In this document: one piece after another, positions 26,401 to 37,200 of the stretch
Position numbering within the stretch: position 1 is the stretch's first letter
Layout of the letters: each line of letters starts with the position of its first letter
From: Asterias rubens
Taxonomy: Eukaryota > Echinodermata > Asteroidea > Forcipulatida > Asteriidae
Length of the DNA: 64,000 bases
Assembly (NCBI RefSeq): GCF_902459465.1
Contig: NC_047081.1
Span: 9,949,883-10,013,882 of the forward strand
Direction of reading: 5' to 3'
Notes under the pieces: model-generated
What the model was told of the DNA's origin: nothing
Seen by the model: the letters and a program-made list of their open reading frames with translations, nothing else
The model's database searches: none
Translations under genes and position numbers: made by a program

Positions 26401-29400
26401 ATACTTTGATTGGCAAATAATTGTTTTCTGAGATGGGATGAGATTTTGATCGTGGCAATGCAAAAAGTGCCTGGTTATAACGCCATTGTAAATTATAAAC
26501 TGTCGGAGGTGATAGACTTACCAATGTTGCATTGCTTGTCGCGTACTGCTTCAGTTCCTCGACGGCCATTTCACAATAGGGGCAAAGAAAATTACCCTCG
26601 GCCACAGATCCAACTGTGGAGAAAATTCAAAAGAGAAGTTCAATTCAAATCAATTGAATTTAAGAAATTTGTTTCACATTGACATCCTTAATGATAATAA
26701 GTATACGATTTAGTTTGCAACAGAAACAATTTAACATGTTTACAGTAAGTAAGCTTATACACTTAATTAGTCAATGTGTAGGAAACAAGGTGAAGCTTAG
26801 CCGTTATACCTTTCTATAGTAAATTAAGACATGTATACAAAGATAACATTGTTTTGCTTACCCTTTGCAGTGAGGTCTATCGCAGAGCAAACTTTCGTGC
26901 AGACAAGTTGTGGGTTCTAGTTCAGAGGGGAACATCATTATTGGAAATTACAAATCAAATAACTAAAGAATCAAACTCAAACAGGCCGCAAAATGGCCCA
27001 TCGGACACGGAATCTGGGGTGAATTCTAACCCGAAGGCTTAACCAGTAAAGAACCCGGTCACAAAGGCCTCGATAACGAGTACGAAAACAAGAATTTTAA
27101 CAATGCACTTCCAGGATTGGTTGAATGAGTGTGGGCGTGTTCTGCAGTGCATACAAGCAATCAACGTGGTCGCCATACACATACTTTAAAAGGAAGTTTT
27201 TCCTTCTTCTCAATTCCAGCAATAATATATTCTGAAATATGATCCCCATTTGAAGAAAGAAAAAAAAAGAAGCTTGAACGAGAAACAAAAACGCTAGTAT
27301 TAATTACTGTGATCATTAGAAAACGAAGGTTCTCACCAAGTACTGCTCAGCAAACGTCCTAATGAGGCCAGGGAGTTGTTTGGCCAGGTCCAGACATTGG
27401 GTGTGGAACTCGAAAGGTACAAATTCGCAATTAAACACGGCAAATTTCTCCACCTGGGCCTAATAATGGGAAATATTAATACAATAGACGGTCATACTTG
27501 GATTGGCATACTTTTCTCGATAATAGTTTTTAAAGGCACTGATGAACACATTAAAGGTAGTGGACACTATTGATAATTGACAAAGACTAGCCTTTACAGT
27601 TGGTGTTTCTCAACATATGCATAAAATAACAAACCTGTGAAAATTTTAGCTCAATCGGTCATCGAAGTTGCGAGATAATAAAGAAAGAAAAATAACCCTT
27701 GTCACACGAAGTTGTGTGCGTTTAGATGGTTGATTTCGAGACCTCAAGTTCTAAATCTGAGGTCTCGAAATCATATTCGTGGAAAATTACTTCTTCCTCG
27801 AAAACTATGGCACTTCAGAGGGAGCCGTTTCTCACAATGTTTTATACCATCAACCTCTCCCCATTACTCGTCACCAAGAAAGGTTTTATGCCAATAATTA
27901 TTTTGAGTAATTACCAATAGTGTCCACTGCCTTTAATTTGGTAATAATTATTATTGTCAAAGAATTCAGCAGAGAGCCAGACAATCACAATGGTCCTGTA
28001 CCGGCCTGCCCTCATACCCCTGGGCCGTCCGGCCTTGCCCCCTCTACCCCCTAAATGGTCCGCCCTTGCCCCCTCTACAACTAAATGGGGTTTTAAAAAA
28101 AATGATAAAAATAACAATAATACTAAAAGGCACAATAATAATACAAAATATGAAATACAAAAGAATAAAAAGTATGTAAAATAAACCAGAAAATAGAATA
28201 AAACAGAAAAAACACATATAAATCAAACAAAAATATACATATAAATATACATCATAAGAAATATATTTTAAAATGAATGGAATAAAAAAAACAAATAAAA
28301 AAAAACACAATTATTATGTAAACATATAAAAACAAACAAAAATACACATATAAATATACATAATAAGAAATATATTTTAAAATAAATGGAGCTGACTGCG
28401 ACTTACCAATGTTGCATTGCTTGTCGCGTACTGCTTCAACTCCTCGACGGCCTTCTCACAATAGGGGCAAAGAAAATTACCCTCGGCCACAGATCCAACT
28501 GTGGAGAACACAAACGGTTTATAGTGAGGTAAACATTTACGTATCTATCCTGCCACCACTTTTCCCTAATTTTTACAAACAGGACTTCTCATTTGTATGG
28601 TGGCCCTGAAGGGACATCGCACATCGTAACGTGTGATATCGCAAATAATTATCATCGCAAATTTCTTTGCAGATATTTGCGCTGCACAAATATCTTTGCA
28701 GATACAAACATCTTTGCAGATATTTGCGTTGCACAAGAATCTTTGCAGCTGTTTGCGATGTCCCTTCAGGGCCACCATAAGAATAGTTTTGTTTTTAAAT
28801 TTTCCACATAAGTATTTGAATTTGATTTTGAGGTCCCGAAATCAAGCATATGAAAGCACACATCTTGTGTGACAAGAGTGTTTTTTCTTCCGTTATTATC
28901 TCGCAGCTTCGACAACCAATCTCAATTCGCATTTTCACAGGTTTCTTATTTTATGTTGAGATACACCAAGTGAAAATTAATTACCAAAGGTGTCCAGTGT
29001 CTAATCTTTAAAGAAGACTGATCGAGGCGATCTAGACTCATCATCACCATTGGTTTGGCCTAATTTCTATTTCTAGTTTAAAAATCTCATTACTTGTGCA
29101 CAAAATTTAATCAGGAAAAAAATAACATCAAAGGTACATGGAAACTTATAAATTCAATAAGCATAAACAAAGTTTGACCCCCACTTATTTTTGTACTGAT
29201 GACAATAACAAAATTACTGCTAGCAAAGACATTGCTGATGCCTTAAACAAGTACTTTGTTGACATAGGGAGTAACCTTGCCAGCAAGCTACCATTATGTA
29301 ACACCCCTGTTGAAACATTCCTTGGTGCAAGATGTTCGAATTCACTCTTCTTGACACCCATTATTACGCAACGTAGAACCTCGTTGTCTAAAAATGGTGT

Positions 29401-30142
29401 TGTCCAGCGTGGCACTTTATTTTGGAATAGTCTGGATGACTCTTTTAATCATTGCGTACTCTCTCAACTTTTACAAAAAAACTTAAAACTCGTTTTCTTA
29501 ATGAATACTAAGATTCTGATGTTATTTTTGTATGTAGAAATTGTAACGGCTTTATGTTCTGTCTTACACCTGTCTATTTTGTCCGGATAACTTACCGTAT
29601 GGTGCCACCACTTTTTCACTCATTTTTACAAAAAGGGATTTATCAATCAGGTAAATTAAATACTATATTATTTTATTGCGAATGAAAAAGTGGTGGCGCC
29701 ATACGGAAACCTGTTAGTTTTGTCCTGTATTTTTAATGTCTGTCTGTTTTTTTGGTTTGTCTGTTCATAGGCTGGGGAACAAAAGCTGTGCTTCTCCCCG
29801 GACCTAGATGTTGCCTTTCGTTTATTGTTTCATCTTTTAATATATTTTATATTTACTTTTATTGTGTCCACATTACTCTGTATTATACACTATTTGCAAC
29901 ATCGAATAAACGTTTATATCTATCTATCTATCTATGTCTGAATTCTTGAATCTTCCAGACACGAACCGTGGAGGGCCACCCAGGGAAGCTAAACGAACGC
30001 ACCCTTTCTGTCTTCACTTTCTTCACTTTCAAATAAAATGGTCTTATCTTATCAAACTAAAAACATTTTAAAGCTTACCTTCTTGCCCGCTGACAATCAC
30101 TGCCAGAACAAGAATCCCAATCAAGTAATATGAGGCGGCCAT
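20401..30142 (-). CDS. Four-domain secreted saposin-B (prosaposin-like) gene, third domain frameshifted
   Basis: Transcript-order exons: 30079-30142 (signal peptide MAASYYLIGILVLAVIVSG); unit 1 28407-28498, 27337-27459, 26862-26916; unit 2 26522-26613, 26240-26362, 26043-26097; unit 3 25454-25546, 25182-25304, 24894-24948; optional linker 23089-23130; unit 4 22032-22132, 21022-21144; terminal 20401-20511. Units 1-3 use exons of 92, 123 and 55 bp encoding CPYCE-AVEELK, FHSQCLDLAKQLPGLIKAFA-like and ACMGVCPAG-like segments, together the six-cysteine saposin-B pattern. The last exon ends CARVCPARES and a basic tail. Phases repeat as 1-0, 0-0, 0-1. The exon at 25454-25546 has one extra T in a run (five instead of four), which shifts frame after CPYCEK. 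With the extra base removed the chain is 416 codons plus stop. Prosaposin-type proteins are cut into lipid-binding saposins. No saposin-A domain was seen. Confidence 0.85.
20574..20668. mobile_element. MITE family B, one arm
   Basis: Contains GGGACTTTTTGGGCGCTAGG and the arm GGCAGCAGACTTACC without the matching right arm. It lies in the last intron of the four-domain saposin gene. Confidence 0.7.
20745..20995. mobile_element. MITE family C (GGGCCCAATTTCATAGAGCT ends)
   Basis: A long inverted repeat. The left arm has GGGCCCAATTTCATAGAGCT and GCATGAAATG; the right arm has CATTTCATGCTGAGGAAATG and AGCAGCTCTATATAAAATTG. A similar copy lies at 23339-23594 and an interrupted one at 42958-43297. 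It is in the last intron of the four-domain saposin gene. Confidence 0.8.
21365..21800 (+). repeat. Irregular tandem repeat of TGTACAGTGAATGTC motifs
   Basis: About six copies of a 60-75 bp motif built from TTTGTACAGTGAATGTCTA, CTTTCTATTTCAATATTGGA and ACATTCACTATAAATA. TACAGTGAATGTC and GGACATTCACTATA are partly inverse, so arms alternate in direction. It lies in an intron between the last two saposin half-exons. Confidence 0.8.
22190..22685. mobile_element. MITE family A copy plus adjacent short palindromic derivative
   Basis: The full-length copy starts at ATGCACTGGACACTTTTGG. A 118-bp near-palindrome follows at 22568-22685 (AGCACCGGACACGTTTAGTA to CGTGTCCAGTGCTTTT). Confidence 0.75.
23339..23594. 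mobile_element. MITE family C copy
   Basis: Left ACCCAATTTCATAGAGCTGC and right GCAGCTCTATGAAATTGGGC are near-perfect inverses. Inner arms AACAGGATTACCAACCAAAT and the inverted GGTTGGTAGGTCTAATCCTG flank the centre. Confidence 0.85.
23660..23815. mobile_element. MITE family G (GGTTCATAC...GTATGAACC ends)
   Basis: GGTTCATATTTCTTGCGAAT and GCATTCGGAGGAAGTATGAA are inverse ends. Copies occur at 42530-42695 and 59080-59235. Confidence 0.7.
23846..24067. mobile_element. MITE family A, short copy
   Basis: TTTAAAGACACTGGACACTA at the left and AGTGTCCACTGCCTTAAA at the right, about 220 bp, with the centre deleted. Confidence 0.8.
24473..24857. mobile_element. MITE family A, well-preserved copy
   Basis: TTAAAGACAGTGGACACTAT at the left and AGTGTCCACTGCCTTTAA at the right. 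An internal palindrome is built from TTTCAAGACCTCAAGTTC and AATCTGAGGTCTCGAAATC. TTAA lies at both outer edges. Confidence 0.9.
25735..26013 (+). repeat. Imperfect AGCAGATTTT tandem repeat in saposin intron
   Basis: Degenerate copies of AAGCAGATTTTAAAGCAG with a period near 12-20 bp, lying between linker exon 2 and N-half exon 3. An open frame across it (KQILKQILKQ-like) is a by-product. Confidence 0.85.
27551..27936. mobile_element. MITE family A, well-preserved copy
   Basis: TTAAAGGTAGTGGACACTAT at the left and AGTGTCCACTGCCTTTAA at the right, close to the copy at 24473-24857. It lies in the first unit of the four-domain saposin gene. Confidence 0.9.
28598..28777. mobile_element. 180-bp MITE with TGGTGGCCCTGAAGGGACATCG ends
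   Basis: The left end TGGTGGCCCTGAAGGGACAT is the exact inverse of the right end ATGTCCCTTCAGGGCCACCA. TA dinucleotides at 28596-28597 and 28778-28779 could be the target duplication. The interior repeats ATCTTTGCAGATA-type motifs. Confidence 0.88.
28814..29012. mobile_element. MITE family A, half copy
   Basis: Contains AATCAAGCATATGAAAGCAC and ends TACCAAAGGTGTCCAGTGTC; the left end is missing. Confidence 0.65.
29138..29937 (+). mobile_element. Internally deleted LINE (non-LTR retrotransposon) 3' portion, split by a MITE
   Basis: The 29138-29590 frame joins an endonuclease-to-RT linker segment (ALNKYFVDIGSNLASKLP) to what looks like the extreme C-terminus of an RT ORF (RGTLFWNSLDDSFNHC), so the RT core is missing. 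After a family D MITE (29595-29708) the remainder ends with AATAAACG and a (TATC)n run, as in CR1/L2-like LINE tails. It lies in the first intron of the four-domain saposin gene. It is a dead fragment; clade assignment is tentative. Confidence 0.75.
29595..29708. mobile_element. MITE family D (CCGTATGGCGCCACCACTTTT ends)
   Basis: CCGTATGGTGCCACCACTTT at the left and AAAGTGGTGGCGCCATACGG at the right. It is inserted into the LINE fragment. Copies occur at 41806-41922 and 50517-50638. Confidence 0.9.
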
Positions 30143-30591
30143 TTTAGCTTCGTTTCTCTGTGAAGGAAGTCTTGTATAGACGGTCGTGAAGTTCCAAATG
30201 AATTTAATGCTTATGGGTGTGAAGGTTATTGACCAGTCCGTTTTTCTATTTTGTACAACTTCTATTACGTAACTTTAGTCGGCAACACATAGGGGGTCGA
30301 TCGGGGCTCAGTTTGAATTACAAAAGAACATGGCTTAGAAGCTTTGCCCGTCTGTTGGTTGGAAGTATGCAAGTACTCCAAGAACATTCTGGCGTTTATA
30401 TGAGGGATATCGGTTATCATGGAGGTATAATAGTTCCGTGGTTACTTCCATGGTCATATCAGCCTTGAGGAAGGAGGCTAGTCTAAAACTCTCATGAAAG
30501 ATTGGCCCTAAACAAGTCGGGGATTATCCAAAGTAAAGTTCTGCTATACAAGTGCAGGAAATCAATACGCTCAACGATGGTTCTTGGTGTG

Positions 30592-30817
30592 TTTAAAGCC
30601 ATTGTACACTTTCGGTAAACAGTATTGTCCAAGTCCCACACTTCGTGTATCACGACTTTTATATAAAATAACAAACCTGTGAAAATGTAAAGCATTTCAT
30701 GGAATAATATTTCAAGAGAAGAGAAGTCTTTCACCATTACCTTCTGTAAACCCTGTAAATTATTTGTAAATCTGTGAACTTTTTTTGTTCAGTAACGAAA
30801 GTGTCCAATGGCTTTAA
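30592..30817. mobile_element. MITE related to family A
   Basis: TTTAAAGCCATTGTACACTT and AAGTGTCCAATGGCTTTAA are inverse ends; TTTAAAG and CTTTAA edges resemble family A. Confidence 0.75.
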
Positions 30818-31171
30818 GATGCAAATCCACATATACACAACATTATCGGTAACGAGTTTGGTGAAAATCGACGTGAACTTTTGTACCAGGGGTCGACGCA
30901 TGTTGTGAAGAAAACATCCAACAAATTCAACATTTTCTTTTTATTTGCAAACTTTCAATGTTGTTTAAACCTCTCCCCGGATTGTTTGGTTTGTTTCCAA
31001 CAAATTTAATTTGAATCGTTAATTGTGTTTTGGCATTTTGACAAACTGTGGACATCTGGTTTTTTTTTTCATTCATGGCTTTCCACAGTTTATCAACTTC
31101 CTTGGGATGTCACTGTGACGTTGCAATAGAAAAGTCTATAATTAAGTGACAAGCGAACTGTAGGCTGACCG

Positions 31172-31343
31172 GTGTGGCGGTTTCAGTCTTCCGCCGAGTT
31201 CAGTTGTCCGGGAGTCAGTACGGCACAAACAATTGACTACTTTCGCTTGCTGTGCGCAGGCGTCGCATGACGTATAACATGTAACCGTATTTGGTCATTC
31301 AGAAAACTGAACACGGCGGAAAGTTGAAACCGCCACGCCTGAG
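31172..31343. mobile_element. MITE with GTGGCGGTTTCA ends
   Basis: GTGTGGCGGTTTCAGTCTTC with CCGCCGAGTTCAGTT at the left; AACTGAACACGGCGG with AAAGTTGAAACCGCCACGC at the right. About 170 bp, non-coding. Confidence 0.85.
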
Positions 31344-31560
31344 TGTCACGCCATGTACCCCAAAAGTTCTCGGCGGGTTGAATTTCTAAACTACCTGCAG
31401 CGAACAGAAGGGGTCCGATTAATCGATTGTCTGAAATAAGAAAGTGCTTTTGAACTGTCCGGTGGGTGGGCTTGCTCTATTGTGTGTCTTCTCTGGGGTG
31501 TACACATTTCCTTCTGAACACGCATTCGTTACATCATACATTCGTCCACCAGTTGGAACC

Positions 31561-31710
31561 TTATGGGAGACTTTGGAACGCTAGGTGGCAGCAGACTTAC
31601 CAGGTAAAGTTCCATTGTTTACGTAGTTCTGAGCGTGCGCACATAACCGAGAACAATGGATTTTACCTGGTAAGTCTGCTGCCACCAAGCGTCCCAAAAG
31701 TCTCCCATTA
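31561..31710. mobile_element. MITE family B, full copy
   Basis: The longest ends of the family seen here: TTATGGGAGACTTTGGAACG at the left and CGTCCCAAAAGTCTCCCATTA at the right, continuing into the GGTGGCAGCAGACTTACC arms. Confidence 0.88.
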
Positions 31711-33452
31711 CATATTCACGTTGACTTTCAAAAGGAACACGGATGGCGTATTTACAAGCATCTAATCCATACTTTTGTTGCTATTTACCTTTTCGGCAAT
31801 TGAACATCACCCAACAGTAATACAAACCAGTGAGCCACTTATATTATAGCTCTTCAAGGTCTTGCTTTTTGATAAACCACGTTTGTCTGATATTTCAAAC
31901 ACCTTCCACTGTGTTCTAAACTGAACCAAATTCGCACGCTAAAATGACCCATAGGGGCCTATGCCCTTCTTCAAATAGCAATTTTCAAAAAAAATTCCAG
32001 AATAAGTTTCTTTTGTTCCTCGCATCAGGCCCCTTCAGAATATGTTTGTCTGATCAGACAACATTGCCTGCTAATTACAAGCGTAACGCAGGCAAATCAT
32101 AAACATAACTCTTGCTGTATTTTTGGTAAAAAGGTTGTCTGACATATGGGACAATTTTAACTTCAGTGTATCGAGAAACCCTTTTTTATCACACCAAATC
32201 TGCGAAACGAAATGTGGCAAACTTTGCATGGTGGAAATACGACATAGAAAGGTGATGACTATCTCTAATGAGTTGGGGTGGTTCTGAAAAGAACCGTTGG
32301 TTTCAACTCGACGTTTCGATCAGTATGCTCTGATCGTTTTCTGGAGAAAAAAATTCTCCAGAAGACGATCAAAACAAACCTTTCTATAGAAATGTGGCAT
32401 GTTTATGTTGCGATGTGCGCTGCCATTCCTCAAACGAAGTGGCCCACCATGGCGTGATGTTTGCCAAATCTTCCACTGATGGTCACACATTCTCCATTGA
32501 TTGTGTTAACACAATAGTCAGCATTTATGCACGGGAGAACGACTTCAATCGATTGCATTAGCAATGAAATTTTGAACTATTGTTCACATAAGACTTTGAA
32601 TGGTACAGTATTCCGCTATATGTTAATCCGTGGCTCTATACATAGCTTCTCAAAAGGTGTAGTGCTCAAATGAGAGACCCCTCCCGTTCCATTTGTGCGA
32701 GCTGGGAAAGTCTTTCATAAACTAAAAAAAAAAAAACATCGAAGAGTTCGTCAGGGCCCAATTTCATAGAGCTACTTATAAGCTACGTTGAAGTTGCTAT
32801 GCTCAACAAGATTGAGCCTGTGCATACCAGGATACCAGCCAAACACAACTTGTGACCGGTCTGCCGAGCAACAAATATTTTACAAATAATTAATGTTTAC
32901 GAGTGCAATGGTGGGAACACTTTCATGAGTTGAAAGATGGAATGTTCTATTCAACGTGGCGACCGTAGATTTGGCTGTCACGCTTCTCCAATAGAGGGCG
33001 CTCTATCGTCATAGATTCGGCTCTATCACGCCCACTGAATCCACCATAGGCAACTCATGTACAGTCTTTAAGCAATTGATGACTAATTTAAACATTTCAA
33101 GAAATGTGGATGGCCCACCAATTAAAAAATGTTATAAATTACACAAATATATATCTCTTTAAACAGTGTTCCACTTGCTTTCAAATATGTAAGCTTTTTA
33201 TTTCATTGCAAACAATTATTTACTGTCACTATTTTGTTTTAAAAACAAATGAAAACATGTATATTCAAAAATGCTACAAGAAGTTGATGACTAGACTTCA
33301 ATTCAATCCAATCAAATTTTTGTTATTTTTGACATGTTTTTATCTGAATAAATTCAAATAAAATAAAATAAAATCAAATCAATTCAGTGACAATGTGGAC
33401 AAGTCAATAACTGTTTGTCTCGAAGAAGCAGCTCTCCCACTGCTCCTAGAAG

Positions 33453-33499
33453 TATGAGGTTTGTTCCGCTATCGTCTCCATAGCGGAACAAACCTCATA
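33453..33499. repeat. Perfect 20-bp stem hairpin, 7-nt loop
   Basis: TATGAGGTTTGTTCCGCTAT, loop CGTCTCC, then the exact inverse ATAGCGGAACAAACCTCATA. No surrounding element was recognised. Confidence 0.95.
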
Positions 33500-34254
33500 T
33501 TCAATCATAGTTCTACGAGTACTCTCTCGCGAATCTCGATACTGCCGCTGTCAGAGAAGACTGATCTTGCAAGCCTAAGATTGGTCTCGCAAAACTACTG
33601 CTCTAGCGTGAGATCTGTGAGCCAGCATTTTTGCGAGATCATCACACGTGTCAAGAGATTCGTGGAGAGTAAATACGCAATCTTCATGACAAATTTAACA
33701 TCTTGTCCACAATTCCAGTTGATGACCTGGGTCCAATTTCATAAAGGTAATTAAACAAATATACTGCTTGACAAATTTCTTTGGAGAAGCAAACATTGAG
33801 TGGGGTGGGGGCACCAGCCACTACAATGTTCTTTGCTTACAGTAAAAAGCCGAAGCCATGAAATTGGGCACCGTTCTCCCCTCATAAATCTTTGGTTTGT
33901 TTCAGACCCTCACACAGTGTTACCGAAACTGTGTCTTACATGCATTGCAAAACGTATGATGACTTTCGTATAAAAGCCCACTGACTTTGAGTTGAACAAC
34001 GAAAAATTGCATCTCACAGAGTTCTCTAAGTTTGTTTGTTCAAATGATCTTCGTCAAGGGAACTCGGCAAACTCCAGCTGGCATCAGCCAATCTCTCCCA
34101 TACAAACATCGAAACATTAAATGATGTCATGTTGAACAAATCAACAAAATTGTGAATCAGTTACACTAAATGATGTTGAGTATGTGTGGACTATTCTAGT
34201 CATTGTGAAATCAGCAGTTAGCTCTAGGATTCCTCGAACCCACAATCTTGTCAT

Positions 34255-37200
34255 TCAGGTCAAAACATTGAATGTGGCTCATCAAGGAGTAAGGCATACA
34301 GTTGTGACACAGACTAGATATCTTGCTTTCGTATTTTAATGCAATTCGAACTGTAAATAAACATACAGAAAAAGAGATCCTTAATACATGTGATCCTTAA
34401 TCAAAGTTGAACTTGTCAGAAAGAAAGTGGTTCTTAAAACTCTCCTTAAACCTTCATAATAATCCAGGAAATACTTGGGAAACATATCAAACTGTCCTTA
34501 TCTCTCAGTAATGTCCATCATTAATAAACAATCCCTAATTTCTCACATCTGGTCTGAAACTAGCAAAAGCTGGGAAACTTCTTACACGTTAATGTACCCA
34601 ATCTGCATGTAAACAAGTTGCATGTCCCTTTAATTTCAACATGAATACTAGCAAATTATGTCTGCTCTAATAAGGGCTTACATCATCAAAATCACAACTG
34701 AAAAGGGGTACTCACTTCTTTGGCAAGACTCTAGTAAACCTGGTGTCCATAATCTCTGAAGTAAAAACTGATAACTGCTGGTTTTGACTATAAACTTTTC
34801 GGCTAAGAACTGCTACAGTAAAACATGGTGAAACATGGCTGAAACAACCACATGTAAACACTAAACATCTACAGCCACAAGAGGGCGCTAGTCACAATCT
34901 CAAAGGTCACTGGCTCAGTGAAACATCCTCGCCCCGATGAGCGACTAGTCCTCATCATAACCTTCTGCCGGGTAGATCACTGCTATTTTTGTGATAGGCC
35001 TCTGGTACTCTCCGCTCTCAGTCTTCACCTTCACGTTCCTCACCTTGCCATCCGATCCCGGAAAGACCTCGAGAACCCTGCCGACACACCACTTGCCCCG
35101 GACTGGATTGGTATCTGACACAGTTACCACATCACCGACTCGTACGTTACGCCTTTCAGCTCTCCATTTCTTGCGTGGTACCAGGCAGGGTAGAACATCT
35201 CGGCTCCAGCGCTTCCAGAAAGAGTCGATAATCCTCTGAACAAACTCCACACGGTGCCTAGGATTTTTGGTCTCCTGGAATGGCCCCTGAGGAACATCAG
35301 TCGAGGCTCTTCCAAGTAGTATATCGTTCGGACTCAGGTAGGAACCATCATCTGGGTCATTTGGGATCCTTCCAATCGGGCGTTGGTTTACGAGGTTCGC
35401 AACTTCTAATAAAACTGTGTAAAGTTCAAACGGAGTCAGCACCTGAGCCCCAACAGCCCTTTTCAGCGCAGTCTTGCAGCTCTTGACTAATGCCTCTGCA
35501 CACCCATTTTGATGTGGTGCTCTTGGTGTGATGAACTTCCATTCCATGCCTTTCTCTGCACCGAACTGTTTCAGCTCTTCAATGTTCCAACCTTGAATCA
35601 TTCTTTGAAGTTCCCGTTGTGCTCCGACCAGTTGGGTTCCGTTGTCACTAATCATTTGAGCTGGATAACCTCTAATAGAGAAGAATCTGCGGAGCACTTG
35701 AATGTATTCCATAGTGGAACAGTCCACCGCTAGCTCTAGGTGCACTGCTCTGGTGTTCAGGCAAGTGAAGATCACTCCATAGTGTTTGGCTGTTTTGTTA
35801 CGTCCAATCTTCACTTGGTAGGGTCCAAAGTAGTCGCATGACGTGAAGTAGAATGGTGGTGTGTATGGCGCTAGGCGTTGCTTCGGTAAATCAGCCATGA
35901 CCTGTGTCTCCAGTTTATGCTCTGCCTCTCTGCAAACCACACAGCGGTATTTGATCGTCTTGGCTAGGTTGTGTGCCTTCAGGATCCAGTATCTTTGCCT
36001 TGTTTTCGCAACAGTGGTAGCAACACCAGTGTGGCCCTGTTGGTGAATACTACGCACAATCAGAATTGAAATGTAATGATCATGGGGCAGCAGTGCTGGG
36101 TGCTTTGTATGGTAAAACATCGTAGACTCGTGCAGTCGGCCTCCAACCCTTAAGATTCCTGCATCATCTGTGAAGGGACTCAATGACTTGAACTCTCCGT
36201 TGGCCATGCGTTTGTGTAGATTTTTCTGTGCTTTGATAATCCAGTAGTTGGCAGCATCTGTCAGCTCTTGGGGTGAGAGCGGACCCTGTTTAGACTCTTT
36301 GTTTACACAAGACTGCATCTTGGCTCGTATGTTCTGGACAAATCGACGAACGTAGGCTGTGACTCTGATTAGCTTTCTCCAGCTAGAATACTTCTTGCAG
36401 TCAATGGCTTCCTGAGTTTCGGTGGTGATGAATACAGCTTGGGTCTTGTGTCGTTCCTTATCTACCTCCATCTGGTTCACCCTCTCTGCATCTTTTGGCC
36501 AACTTTCTTCTGGGAAGCGCAGGAATTCTGGACCATTTTTCCAGCGCTGGGTCAATTGTTTCACAGGTACTCCACGAGAGACGTCATCTGCTACATTCAG
36601 CTCTCCTGGAACATGTCTCCACTGTGAGGGATCTGTTTGGCTCTGAATCTCGCTTACTCGGTTGGATACAAATGGTTTGAATCCTCTGGCTTGGCTTCGA
36701 ATCCAAGATAGGGCAATCATACTGTCAGTCATAAACACTGCTTCCTCTACTGGTAGGCGCAGTTCTTCCATGATGGCCTGGTACAGCCTTGTACCCATAA
36801 CTGCTGCCTGCAATTCCAATCGTGGGATGGTGAGCCTCTTCAAGGGTGCTACTCTAGACTTGGCTGCAATGAATCGGACATCATAGGTGCCATCATTTAT
36901 CTGCCATCGGATGTAGGCACAGGCTCCAAAAGCTTCCTCTGAAGCATCGCAGAAGATACACAGCAAGGGCACCCCAACAGCATTCGACGGAGTAAGACAT
37001 CTTTCAAAACTTATCTCGTTCAACTCTTTCATCTCTTTGAATAGTTGAATCCAGCTGTCATGATCTGCCTTGGGTATTTCTTGGTCCCAGTCCAGACCCT
37101 GTTGCCATAGATGTTGCATTCCAATCTTGGTACGAATGAGAAAGGCTGCAGCGAATCCAATCGGGTCAAAGATTTGTGCAATCTGGCTCAGAATTTGACG

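Larger units (their letters stand above)
30143..34254. other. Intergenic, repeats only
   Basis: Upstream of the four-domain saposin start and downstream of the GTF2H5 native stop. Holds MITEs at 30592-30817, 31172-31343 and 31561-31710, family C pieces at 32754-32830 and 33728-33872, a 32270-32370 palindromic repeat (GATCGTTTTCTGGAG with its inverse) and a hairpin at 33453-33499. No gene was recognised. Confidence 0.65.
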
